This document shows, piece by piece, positions 1 through 11,939 of a DNA stretch of 58,696 nt. Numbering within the stretch: the first letter of the stretch is position 1; each line of letters opens with the position of its first letter. The notes under the pieces are model-generated. The model was not told where the DNA came from. It did not search any database and saw only the letters and a list, made by a program, of their open reading frames with translations. The stretch covers positions 108,102-166,797 of the forward strand of contig JAESIW010000167.1 of assembly GCA_016802295.1 (NCBI GenBank), given 5' to 3'. Both the position numbers and the translations under genes were made by a program. Source of the DNA: Brachionus rotundiformis. Its lineage: Eukaryota > Rotifera > Eurotatoria > Ploima > Brachionidae.

Positions 1-111
1 ATAATAAAAAAAATAAAAATTAAATTTTTAAAATGAATAAAGGTGTTATTTATCAAACTAAGTCAATTAATACTCTTTATTTGTGTTGTATTTTAATGTA
101 AATTTTTTAAG

Positions 112-3100
112 GGTGTTTACAAAAAAGACTCAAGATACGGTCCAGGAATTTTAAAATACCCAGATAATACTCAAGATGTGGGCTTTTGGAAGGATGACAA
201 GCTTATTCGTCTTCTGGTTTCGGTCTCAATTAATTTTTCTGTCACTGATCTGGATCCGGTTGATAAAAAAATAGACTTAAAATCTTGGTTTAATAGAGAA
301 AATTTGCTTTTCGATACACTCAATCCGCAAAATTTATTTTCAAATAAAATATTTAGCTCCCAATCGAATAAATTTATCAAAAATGACCCTTATGTTGACA
401 AAGTCATATGGACCCGAACCTTGTTTTATGAACAATATTTAAAAGAATTCGAAAAGTACTTGCAATTAAAAGATTTTAATAAATTGGAATATCGCATGGA
501 TAAGCAAATTTTGGTGCCAAATATAAGCGAAAATTTGAAAAATATTTTCGTTTTTCAAAAGCGCTTCGATTTTTATGATAAAACATGCCTTAATGTTTTA
601 GATTTTAGTGTTAAAGATTTTGAATCAGGTTTTAAAATTAGTTTTTCAAGTTTTATAAAATTAGCTTATTTTTTCAATTTTTTTTTTTAAATGAAATAGC
701 TGATAGAGAAAAATTTGCATCACCTGGGCTGGTTGAAGCCTATTCGAAAGAATTGCTGGACGCTTGCATTGAAAAAAATTATGACAAAGTAAAAGCTTTA
801 AAAAATTTTGTAAATATGGATGTATGTGACAATAGGGGCTATTCTGCTATCATAATTTCTATTGTAAACTTTTTTGTAAGTTGAAAAAATTTTTTAAGTG
901 GTTTCCTTTTAAGCTTCAATGTGACTCAAAATTGATAAACTTTTTATTGGACAACGGTGCAAACATTAACCATCTCCTTGACAATGGGCTTTCAGGTTTG
1001 ATGATATGTATGATTCGCTACTATACAAGTGATAAGTTCTTACCTAATACCGCTTTGAAACATCAAGACTTGGTAAAAAGGAATTAAGCATGAAATTTTC
1101 TAAATTAGACTTTTAAAATTTAAAGAGACTAACCAGAAAGATAACACCAAATTCCATTGTCGTGCCAAGTCAAGACGAGGTAAATTGTTTTTTTACTATT
1201 TTAAGTTATTTACAAGTAAAACCAGACTTTTTGAAATCATTGTATTTAAAAATTAAAATTTTATTGGAACTTTTTATTTATTTATTAAATCGGAAATAAA
1301 TGGATATAACGGGACAATTTTTTGAAAGAATTTAAAATTATTCTTTTCAAATTTTGTAGATTTTATTATTTTATTATTTAGAAAAATTTAGTATAGCTTT
1401 TATAAAAAAAAGTTGGCTTCTGAAAATTAAAAGAAAAAAGCTTCTTTCTTTCTATTTGATTTTATACTTTTAAACTTTAAAAAGTTTTCATTGGGAAAAT
1501 ATTTGGCCAAAAACCAAAGGATTTTTGAAAATTAAAATAAATCTTTGAATTTTCGAAATGAGATTTTTTCTCTAAATTAATCTTATTTTTGCATATCAAA
1601 ATCTGGTTTTACTGATATCATTGTATCTGGTCAAACATATTTAAACAATTTCCATATTTAAAAAATTAGCTAATAAAGTTTATGCACATTTTAAAACGTC
1701 ATAAATTAATGAGAAAAAAAGATGACATAACATGTCTTTATTCAGCAATAGAGGAAATAGACTATGGTAAAAAATTACATACCAAATGGTGAAAAGAAAT
1801 TATTTATTTTTTCAAAAAAAGAGTTCAATTTAGAAGATAACATTGATCGCTATAAGACATTCTTTAAAAAAATTAGATACATGGGACTCTTAAGGGTATC
1901 ATCACAGGCTTAATTAGAAATTATTTTATTTAATTAGCTTTTGATTTAGAGGTAGAATTTAAGTTAAAGTCTAATTTTGCTTCAATTAACCGCATAGTAG
2001 AATTTCACGCTTTTTTTAAACTACTTAAATCATCACCTAAAAATTAATAATTAAAAAGATAAATCAATCGGAAAAAGAAAACTTTGGTAATTTTAGTCGA
2101 ATGGATGATTTAAATACAATCATAGGTGAAAGTACCAAGCCATCTGAATTCGCTTCCAACACTAGTATAATTAGATACAAGATCCATTTAAACAAAAATT
2201 TGGTCGAAAAGTACGCTGACATTATGAGCAAAAATGACAAATTTGATCTAGATGATGAATTTGTTAAAAATAATAAACTTTTAAAAAAAACAACACAATT
2301 ACAATTGTAATAAAAAACATTCTAATTTAATTTAGACAGATTTTAATTTAATTTTAAGTCTAAATGAATTGGGAAATATTATTGACCTGTTACTAAGAAG
2401 AGGAGCTGATCCATCACTGTCCTCGATTCCATACCCGGCTCTTTGCTTCGCAGTCGCCGCTGGGGATATTAAAGTAGTCAAATTACTGCTAGAAAAAGGA
2501 GCTGATTGTAACAAAAAAATGCCAAAAAAAGTAAAATAAAGCAATTGTTTGGAAATTTTTTATCTTAAATAAAAAATGTATAGTATGCCTCATTGACACC
2601 CCTTTGTCTTGCATGTGGAGTTTTGGGCGAAACGGGTCCTGAACTTGTCAAATTGCTACTAGACAGTTTGGCTGATCCGAATGCATCTGCTGATATAGGC
2701 AATGAGTATTTGTCAATGTCTGAAGAAGGTTGGAGAAATGAGGCTGTTTCTGATGAAATATCAAATTTAATTGTGGGACGAACACCTTTACATATTGCAT
2801 GTTCACGAAATGACCCTTATGCCTCAAAAGTTATTAAACTTCTTCTTGAGCATTCTGCAAATCCAAATCTAATATGTAATGTAAGTAAATTTTTGTTATC
2901 TTAACAGATAATTAAAATTATTTTATAAATTTAAATTTTTCAAGGGCCAGTCAGCATTGAGCCTGGCGATTGCTTGTGGTAATAAAGAAGCAGTAGATTT
3001 ATTGCTTAAAAGTAACTTGTGTGATCCTAATCTACCATTAACGAATGGAGTTGGCTCTGCGTTATGTACAATTAGTTCTACTCTTTATGAACATAACTGG

Positions 3101-5273
3101 CAGCCTAGTGAAAGAATAAAGCTTGTAATATATCTTTTTTAAAGTGATAGAAGTTTTAAATATTATTTTGATAATTATTTTTGATTAGATTGATAAGTTG
3201 ATTTTCTACGGAGCCGATATATTGCAACCGATAGCTTTTGGTGCTAGACGCTATGTAGGAACAGTAGTTGACTACGCTCATTACATGTACAATTCGGATA
3301 ATAGACTCGCCCATACACCTTATCATTCTTTGACCATAAATGAAAGAAATGCTCATAATGCTCGTAAAAATCTACTGAATCATCTTGCGTATCGATACAG
3401 AGAAAAAGCTTTGGAAAGAGCAAAAACTATAAGTTCTGGACTGGATTATTTACGTAATTTATTTGGAACTTGTTTGGTGCATTAATTAAAAGAAAATTAG
3501 CCATTTTTGTACCAAGTTATATTAATTAATTTGAATCTATATGAGCTTCTTTTTCTAATTAATTTAACTTCTTTATTATTTTATATCAGTTTTATATATT
3601 TTAATATTTAAAATAATTTTCATCGAAAAAAATTAAGCTACTATTTCATTTTTTGGATAAATTTTTATCAAAATAAAGAACAATTTTACATTAAGTATCT
3701 ATAAAGAGTGAAAAATTTAATTTTTTTTTAAATTTTTTATTTGTTGATTCAGGAAAAAATATATTTTTTAAATAAAGAATTTTATGAGATAAACAATTTA
3801 AGCAATTAAGATTAAATATTAAACTAATAAGTTTCTATTAATTATTTTTTGTTCAAAAGAGATAAAATATAGGGAAGTGATCCAATTTTCCAAAATATTT
3901 ACATATTATTAGAGATGTATTAGAAACTATTCAATATTTTTCAACTCTTTATCGAAACCAACCTCAAATGTTCCAAAATAAAGTCATCTTTATTATTTAA
4001 AAGGTTATTTACTAATATTTTCTTAAGACTAGACAATAAATGAGAAAGTAGATCTAGTTTTTTTTTTACAATTATGCACTAAAACTTGATTTAAAATTTC
4101 ATTTTTATCTTATTAAATTTATAACTAATTAGCTAATAAGAAAAAAAATTGGGGAACCGCGATCCGAAGCAAAAAGTCGGACGAGGAAAGCGAGCAAAAA
4201 GCGGAAAAAAAGCTAATGAAATGGTGCTATTACTGTGGTCGCTCTGTTGGCGTCAAGCTAATGCCGTGCTCAAGATGCAAAAAGGTATTCTATTGCAGCA
4301 ATAATTGTAAGCAAAGGGGCTGGAATGAACTCCATAAAAACGAATGCGAACTACCAGAATCAGGTAAGAAAAAAATTATCTTATATTCGCTCAAATTATT
4401 ACACATTTTGGTTGTAATTCACCATTCACAATTTTTTTATAAAGCAAAAAAGCATCGTTACCTTGATGAAGATTCCCAGAAGTACGGGCCACCACTTTTG
4501 TCCCAATACAAGACTAAAAAGCCAAGTCCTTCAAAAGTAAGGGACATTCTAAAAAAAGGATTGCCAATTGAGGAGAAATATTATTATAAAACTAATCAAA
4601 AATTAAGTCTTTTTGAAAACCAGGTTAATGAACTCAATGATGGTCTGTTGCAGACATTAACAGAACAAGAATTAGGTTATTTTAGACATGTTTTGTTACT
4701 TACTCTTTTTAATTAAAATTATTAAAATTAATGTTGTGAAATTTTCTAATCTTTTAGATTTTAATACTTTTTTAAACTATTTTTAAAGAACTTATAAACA
4801 TAGTTTTTGAATGTTAATATTTTGCTAAGCGCCTAAAATCAAGCGTAACGCATGATCTAAGCTTAATCTTAACCTAACCCTATATTTTTATTTAAATTTA
4901 ATTCTTTATTTTTAATAATTAATAGCTCTACGGAATAAATCAGCACTCAAAGTATGAATCTTATCATTTAATATAGATTAGCCAAAAAATTTAATTCTCT
5001 TGATTATAATAGTCATATGGTTCATTTATTTATTTATTTATGAAACATATGCACTTTTTAAGTTGGATTTTTAATTAAATTTTTTGGTCTAAAAATTGTG
5101 TGTTTATTAAAGCTAATAACTAAATACTGTTCGTTTTAAAGAACCGTGGGAAATCAGGAACTAGCAAAAAAGAATTGGCACCGATTAGCAATGATCGAAA
5201 CCTTAATTTTGGCGGCCATAAGATTACCATCAATACAGATTATAATGGACCTGATAACTACAGCTATAATTGA
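112..5273 (+). CDS. ANKMY1: ANKMY1-like protein (MORN, ankyrin repeats, MYND zinc finger), 5' end outside window
   Basis: Multi-exon gene entered mid-way; the window opens in an intron. Exons I can place: 112-628, 700-875, 914-1072, 1126-1179, 1761-1895, 2059-2262, 2336-2530, 2584-2880, 2945-3124, 3189-3476, 4141-4363, 4445-4689 and 5142-5273. Phases agree across the series and most introns are phase 0. The first exon reads as a MORN repeat (GVYKKDSRYGPGILKYPD). Exons at 700-3124 hold ankyrin repeats (for example LLLRRGADP, TPLHIACSRND, SALSLAIACGN). Exon 4141 has a MYND finger, CYYCGRSVGV...CSRCKKVFYCSNNCKQRGW...H...C. This domain order is that of vertebrate ANKMY1, whose role is poorly defined. 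MYND fingers bind short proline-rich peptides. The donor ends near 3476 and 4689 are the least certain, as is the last exon (43 codons ending TGA at 5273). Confidence 0.8.
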
Positions 5274-6218
5274 CAACTTATGCCATTCTTTATATTTTTT
5301 TTTCTAGAGTAAATCTAATTTTGTACATAGATAATTTTTTGGGGCAAAATTTTTCATATTTTGAAACCTTTTAAAATAAAAGAAATTATATTTTTTCATA
5401 TTTTTGGACTCTTTAGAAATAAGGTGCCTGGATTAAACTTTTAAAGACTCGTTTAAAATCTAGATACACTCGTGAGATATAATTTTAGTTCTAAAGTTAA
5501 AAAAAAAGAAAACAAAAACAAATTTTTAAATACTAGTAATAAACTAAGACTTTTAGTAAAAAAAAATAAAATTTTTAAGTTCTCAAAATATTTAATTCAG
5601 AATTAATCATTTTTCAAAACGAATACCAATTCGCTTGATATGAATGAAGTTAATGGTATGGAAAATATTAAAATAGGTGCGTTTTAAGTTGATGCCATAA
5701 AAAATTGAGATCTTTTAATAATTATAAATCGATAAGTTGAAATCAGAATTTGTGAAAATATTTTTTTTGATAAATAACCATTATAATTTTATAAAAATTA
5801 TCAAATTTATCTTTTCATGGTATTTTAAGTAATATATTCGCAAAGAATACAATAATTATAGATCTTTTAATTAGCAAAATTCAATTATTTTTAAGTTTAT
5901 CATTTTATTAATTAGTCTATTAATATTATAAGTTTAATGTAAAAAAAATACGAACGAAAAAGTTTATTCAAATAAAAACAGAGTTAAATAATTCAAGTTT
6001 AAATTTTATTAAAATTGTAGAAAATCACTTCAAGTAGGTTTTTAATTTCAGTTTTAAGTATCAAATATATCCTTTAAATTGATACAATTTAATTTAAATT
6101 AATCGGTTTCATTAAATCAGTTATTTTAGCTTTTGTTTGCCTAAATTCTCAATTTTTGGAAAATTAAAAATTTCTATGACTCCTTAAATTTATTTTTCGA
6201 AAAAATAAAATTATCAAA
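5274..6218. other. Intergenic, AT-rich
   Basis: No ORF or RNA gene seen. It should hold the ANKMY1 3' UTR and the promoter of the lectin-like gene. Only AT-rich sequence with homopolymer runs is visible. Confidence 0.6.
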
Positions 6219-6992
6219 ATGAATCAATTGTTTATATATTTTATATTTTTATCAAATCTTATGCTTTTCATCTGTATCCAAAGTCCCAGAAAAGCCTTGT
6301 GGTTCTTGTTCGATCGCCCGGTCGATCCTCAGTCAGAATACTATTGTCCACAAAAGCACACTGCCACAAATATAGAAGATCTTTGCTATTACTTTTACCT
6401 TTACAAAAAAACTCATAAATCAGCAGAGGAAGCATGTGAGAGGGTTAGTCACAGACTAGCCGAGATTGACAGCATGGACACGTGGCAAGCGCTGGTCCAA
6501 ACAATGGAAAAATTTTTCAACTCAAATAAAGCCAGAAATCTTCGTTTTCACATGGGACTTGTAATTTCAAAGGGTCAAAATTTTTTCTGGAACAACACCA
6601 CCACTTTACTAGACAGAGAACTCATGTGCCAAAAAATGCCTAACAGAGCCACCCGCACCATAGATGATGCAAGCTGCATTGAGCTCATCTTAAAGGACCC
6701 GCACTACCAATCTCTGAGCGGTCGAGACACGTGCCTCAAGCTGGTAGATTGCCATCATGTGCGCTACGCTATTTGTGAATGGCGCGGAGACTCAATTAAG
6801 AGCTACAATCTTGTCCTTACTTCCCAATTGGTAAACTCTTACATATCTATTTTATTTGTCATTGGTATTTTCTGTCTCATTTGGATTGCTCTATACAGCT
6901 ATCATGATAGACGGGTAAACAGCATTATTTCTAAAGCCTGCGCTGATTATTTGATAGAAGAGAAAATTTTTAATCTCAGAACCCGGGATTAA
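6219..6992 (+). CDS. Type I membrane protein with C-type-lectin-like domain
   Basis: Single-exon ORF of 257 aa. Residues 1-20 form a hydrophobic signal peptide. The ectodomain has Cys at 43, 56, 73, 137, 153, 172, 178 and 186. The pattern CYYFYLYKKTHKSAEEAC, then LAEID, HMGL, NFFW and finally YAICEW is that of a divergent C-type-lectin fold. The usual EPN/QPD and WND calcium-sugar motifs are not evident, so sugar binding is doubtful. Residues about 208-228 are a transmembrane helix, followed by a basic cytoplasmic tail of about 29 aa (YHDRRVNSII...). Codons are richer in GC than the flanks, which supports real coding. Family assignment is by cysteine and WxG-like spacing only; ligand and role are unknown. 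Confidence 0.7.
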   Translation: MNQLFIYFIFLSNLMLFICIQSPRKALWFLFDRPVDPQSEYYCPQKHTATNIEDLCYYFYLYKKTHKSAEEACERVSHRLAEIDSMDTWQALVQTMEKFFNSNKARNLRFHMGLVISKGQNFFWNNTTTLLDRELMCQKMPNRATRTIDDASCIELILKDPHYQSLSGRDTCLKLVDCHHVRYAICEWRGDSIKSYNLVLTSQLVNSYISILFVIGIFCLIWIALYSYHDRRVNSIISKACADYLIEEKIFNLRTRD

Positions 6993-9900
6993 CTTCGATA
7001 TTCTTATCGGAAAATTTATTCCCAGGATTTTCTTTTCAATGCACGTTCAAATAATTCTAATTTCGTGCTTTTTAAAGATATTTATTAATTAACCTTTAGC
7101 ATTAAACCAACACGGAAAATATCGGGGATTTTCAAGCATTGAAAATACACGCCCGAATGGATTTTAAGATTCAGCAATAATCGATTTAGGATTATTGTTG
7201 AATGCAAATAATCAAACAAGATTCGGATGTTTAGGCTGCAAGTTTAAAAATTTCATATTGATTAATGTGCTGTTGAATCAATAATTTTTTTATCTTTTTA
7301 CACGGAAAACATGCCCATTAAAAATCCATATCTATTCTGGTAATGCAAAGAATATTGGCCCTGAAACAATTTTTAAATATTTACCAAGAGAAAAATCTCG
7401 ATCATATTTAACTTCGATAGGTATACAAAATTTCGGTATCCATATCAATATTTATATTTCTAAGCAAATAAGATATTTATTTATTTTTATTAATATTTAA
7501 TACTAAGATTTGATAAATTTTGCGTTTAAGGAAAAAGTCTTGGCCATTTTTCCAAGACTAGTGAAATTTAAAATATTCAAATAAATTTAAATTGTGGTTG
7601 TTGTTTTTTTTTTAATTTAATTTTCAACTAGTTTGAGCTGTGTCCCAAATTTGGAAAAAAGTAATTCCTTAATCCTTTTGGTGATAGAACTAGATGGATT
7701 TAACTTTTTTAAAATCAATTTATTTTTACTTAAGTTTAGGGAAATTTAAGACCCGCTTATCCATTTTAAGTTCATGGCTAGAATTAAAAAATCTTACAAG
7801 AAAATACCAAAAAAAGTTTTTGTTGATTTTTGGTTAATAAAACACCCAAACAAGTAACTTAATGAAATAATGGGTGTATTTTTTTCCGACGAATATTGGT
7901 CATTTTTTTAATTGGGTCTTTATTTACGGAAATTTAAAATACCAAAAGGTAATGAGATCATTTTGGTCAATAAAGTCAAAGCAATTATTTGCTCTAACAA
8001 AACTAAAGTATCTTGTCTTTTACTATTTAATTTTTTACTAAGCTTACCTAGAAAAAATTTATTTCATAACCAATCTTAAATTATTCATAAGACTTGATAG
8101 ATAATTTTCATAAAATTCATAAATCAGATAAGTCAGTGACGGATCTGAACGCACGCAAAACCAAGATTATCATCAAGATTAGAGCCTAGTTGAAAATATT
8201 AATTTAACGTTACATAACGCCCAGAAAAGTATATATTGGTCAAGAAATATTTTACAATCATAGCCAAAATTTATATTTGAATAGTCAAATATGAAAATTG
8301 CTTTGGCAAAACTAATAAAAATATAATTCAAAATTTAAATATTTTATTTCTATTTTTACTAAGTTGGTAATTTGTTGGCGAGCTTTGTGGCCAGGCCACA
8401 ATAGGCACCACATTTGCAATAAACCTTTGGACAAGAACTAAATTAAGATAGTTTTAAGTTTGACTTTTCGAAAATATATTGCTCTCAATTCAAGAAATGC
8501 AAATATTATTTTTATGTTTAGAAAATACTAAAAGACATCTTAGTTTTGTAGAATCGATATGCATTTGTGTCAAAAATGCTTCGAGTGGATCAACAAAAGT
8601 TCAGTAAATCAATCAATCCGCTCAGGTTGATTTAATAAAATTTTATATATATTCTTTTTTTGTTGAAATTTATTCAAAGAGACATTTAATAATAAAAATC
8701 AGTATTCTAATTGATTTGCATTAGCACGAATTTTGATGTTAGACCATGACTTTCTATAAATACTGGCTTGAATTTCATCCAAAGAATCCATAAAAAAACT
8801 AGACCAACACGATGTCTACTTTAGTTGAAATTTTAATTAAACAATCAAAATTATGTGGTAAACTAATGTTAGACATAAAATATTGTGAACTAGAAAAATT
8901 GTGTTTATTAAGCTTGACATTATTTTACGTATTTTAGTAGCTTTATGAAAAATAATTTATTTTGGGTCGATGTATTTAAGCCTTTCTAGCGGAGAAGTTC
9001 ATTTGTGATGGTTTTTAGTGGATAATTAGCCGCAAATAGACTAATTTTTTAGGCAAATAGATATTTTAAACTTATATTGACCTATAGATTGGAGACAGTC
9101 TAAAATCAATTGTTAATCAATTTGGGTTTCTTTGGTAAATTTTATCCCATTGATCCCAACCAAAGATATTCTTTTCTTCTAAATGCAATCGGGATTTTTT
9201 TTTCAAATTAGTTTACAAAGTAATACGGAAATATTATTTAAGTCAATAAATATTACATAACTTTTTTAAATATTTTTCTTTTTTTAGTTCCAAGTTAAAG
9301 CAAATAGAGTCAAGTTTCAGAACAGTTTTGGACAGTTACAATAAAATTTTAGATAATTACCTAAAATTAGCATCGTTTTAACTAAAAAATAATTAAAAAA
9401 TGCATTTTTACTTATCTCACTAATTAGATAAAATAGGAATCTAAATATGGAAATTTAATAGCCAAAATTCGAAGCTAATGTAGGCACATTTTTGTTCAAT
9501 CTTAAACGCAAATAACTTTTTAAAATCATGAATTTTAGAATTAAATATTTAAACTTAACTTGCTCGGCATTAATTATTTCTTAATATAAAAAAACGAGAA
9601 TAGTTAATATAAAACTAATATCTGTTGTTTTTTTAATTATTATTGTTGAAGTAGACACAAGATTCTTGATTTTAATTAAAGTTTAAATTGACGGTAAATA
9701 CCGGTCTTTGGTTACGGCTAGAACTAAAATTTGAAAATAAAAATTAGAGCTCTAAAATTATTCCAATTCAAGGTGAGCAAATTTTTGCCCATAAATTTTA
9801 TTTTTGTCAAAGTTTGAACAAAAAAATTAAATTTCGAATTTTAAGATTAATTGTTTAATTCAGATAAACATTGATGGATTATAATTAGTTAAAATATTTA

Positions 9901-11939
9901 TCTATTGATCCCGCTGAAGTTCAACATTAGTCATAATCCAAATTTATACTCTAAATGCTCTCTAGGATAAAGACTAATTTTTTTTCACAACTTATGTAAT
10001 TGTAATTAATTTTAAGATATTATTAATCATTAAATATTTGCAATCAAAAGCGAAAATTTCGTGCAAATTAATAGTTAATTCTTTTTATTTTTATAAATTA
10101 GCGTAAAAAAGCGAGCATAAAGCCTTATGAGGAATTTTTAGAATTATACTCATTTAATTAATTAAGAGTTTATTTCTAGTAAGTATAAAAGAAACGCGAG
10201 CATATATCATTTTTGGTTACCATAGCCTTAAGTTTTATTTCTTCAATTGTTGATTAGTATTCCCATAACTTTTATCACATAAATTTAAAAAAAAAATTAA
10301 CAACTTAAAAAAATATTTATTCAAGCTAGTTGGAATACTCAAGCACTTTGGAATAAATAGCCAAATCAACAACTATCAATGTATTATGTAATTCTATATT
10401 ATTTTTGTTTTAAAATATATTTTTATCCGCGGCATTGACCGGCAATGTTAAATCAGCAAATGGCCCAAGTTTATGAGAAATTTAGGGGTGTTTAAAACAA
10501 AGCTTCTAAGTATTCTGATTAATGCGGTCTAAAAAAGTAAAAACTAAATTAAAATACCTTATGAGTTAGCCTTTTTTTCAAACTTATTAATTTTTTATGT
10601 TATAAAATTATAATTTTAACACTTGTTCTTAAAATTGGGCTCAATTAGTCATTCATTTTAAGATATATTCTTTATTTTTTAAACATAAGCTTAATTTATC
10701 ACAATTAAAAATTTATTTTAAAATAAATGAGAGGCCCAGCATGCAAATTTAATCAAAGGTAACAATTGTCGCTTTAATATTTTAAAATTTAAATCATGCG
10801 CACCTTAAATGGACTATTTTTCTTAAGAAGATTTATTAAATTCATTTAAGTCGTATTAATTTTCAGTAAACTCTTGAATAAATACTGCTCAACAATTTAA
10901 AACTAATTATTGTCATTTGACGGCTCATGGCTTTAGGTCCAATTGTCAATTTTGTTTTGTAATTTTCTCTCTCTCTCTTGAGTTGAGCTGAGTTTTCACA
11001 CGACCCTACTGACAATATTTAATTTAAAAATTCTCATTTAAAGTGCATAGATAGAGGCCTATTTCATTAGAAATCTAAAAATAAGAAAAATTTTAAAAAT
11101 AAAATAAAATCTTTTTCTTTTATTTGGGTTTTAGTGACAAAATTTTGCTAAATAGGATTTCGAGTCTAAGCTGATAGCTATTTTTTGGTTATTCAACTAA
11201 AAATAAATTTTTTTTCTATTATTCAATTTTTTTCGAATTAATTTTTTCTTGGTATTAAATATTCTTTATGCTGAGATTGTCATTAAGAGTGCTTCTTGAG
11301 TGATTGTCACTATTTTTCACAATTAAACAACCATTTAATTTGAGATACTTGGCACAATATATTTTCAAAATTTTATTCTATTTTCCATTTGGAATTGAGT
11401 GGGAGGCATTTTTACCTTGAGTTTAGGGTGGTTGTTTTCAACACCAAAGATTGCTCTGTCTTGAATAAGTTCAAGTGCAAAATTGAATGTCTGCTGATTG
11501 AGCAATGGATGGTACTTGACATCGAGATTAGGTCAAGAATTTCCTATCTATTCTTTAATTTAGAAAAACTCGGCAAAAAAACACAAACTAGCTTGAGATA
11601 ACCCAAGATTTTTTTTGTTGGTTTTAAGGCTTATTCACATTTAGACAAAGAGAATGTTCTAAAGCCGATTAGTTGAACATTTTGGTCATGTAAAAAAGTG
11701 CACATAAATGTGATTTTTTACAATTTAGTAAAATTGGGGCTTTTGCTTTTAGTGAAATTTTATTTTTCTAGCTTTAAAAGTTTATTAAAGTGACAAAACA
11801 ATCGAATTAATTTAATTCTCGATTAAATAGTCAACTAAATATTGATGATGGTTTGTGACTATCTTTGCCCTAAATGATAAATAAAGGTTTCTCTGTGTTT
11901 TATTTAGATAGAGTTAAATGCTTTATGGAAAAATAGAAA
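6993..11939. other. Long AT-rich region without recognisable genes
   Basis: About 5 kb upstream of the myosin gene. No exon with both splice sites and family resemblance was found on either strand. It contains a palindrome at 8385-8401 and a CT-repeat near 10967-10981. An open stretch at 11389-11601 lacks an ATG start and resembles nothing I know. No kinase-type exons were seen here, which matters for the myosin downstream. Confidence 0.5.
8385..8401. repeat. 17 bp palindrome
   Basis: TTGTGGCCAGGCCACAA is a perfect inverted repeat of 8 bp arms around a single A, and is GC-rich against an AT-rich background. Function unknown; it could be a protein-binding site or a hairpin. Confidence 0.5.

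Noticed and set aside
4862..4886. TTAACCTAACCCTA-like sequence suggesting telomeric repeats
   Set aside because: Only about two imperfect units and inside a gene intron; no array.
11389..11601. 70-codon plus-strand frame upstream of the myosin gene
   Set aside because: It has no ATG start, no domain, and no splice sites that would join it to a neighbour. It may be 5' UTR or chance.
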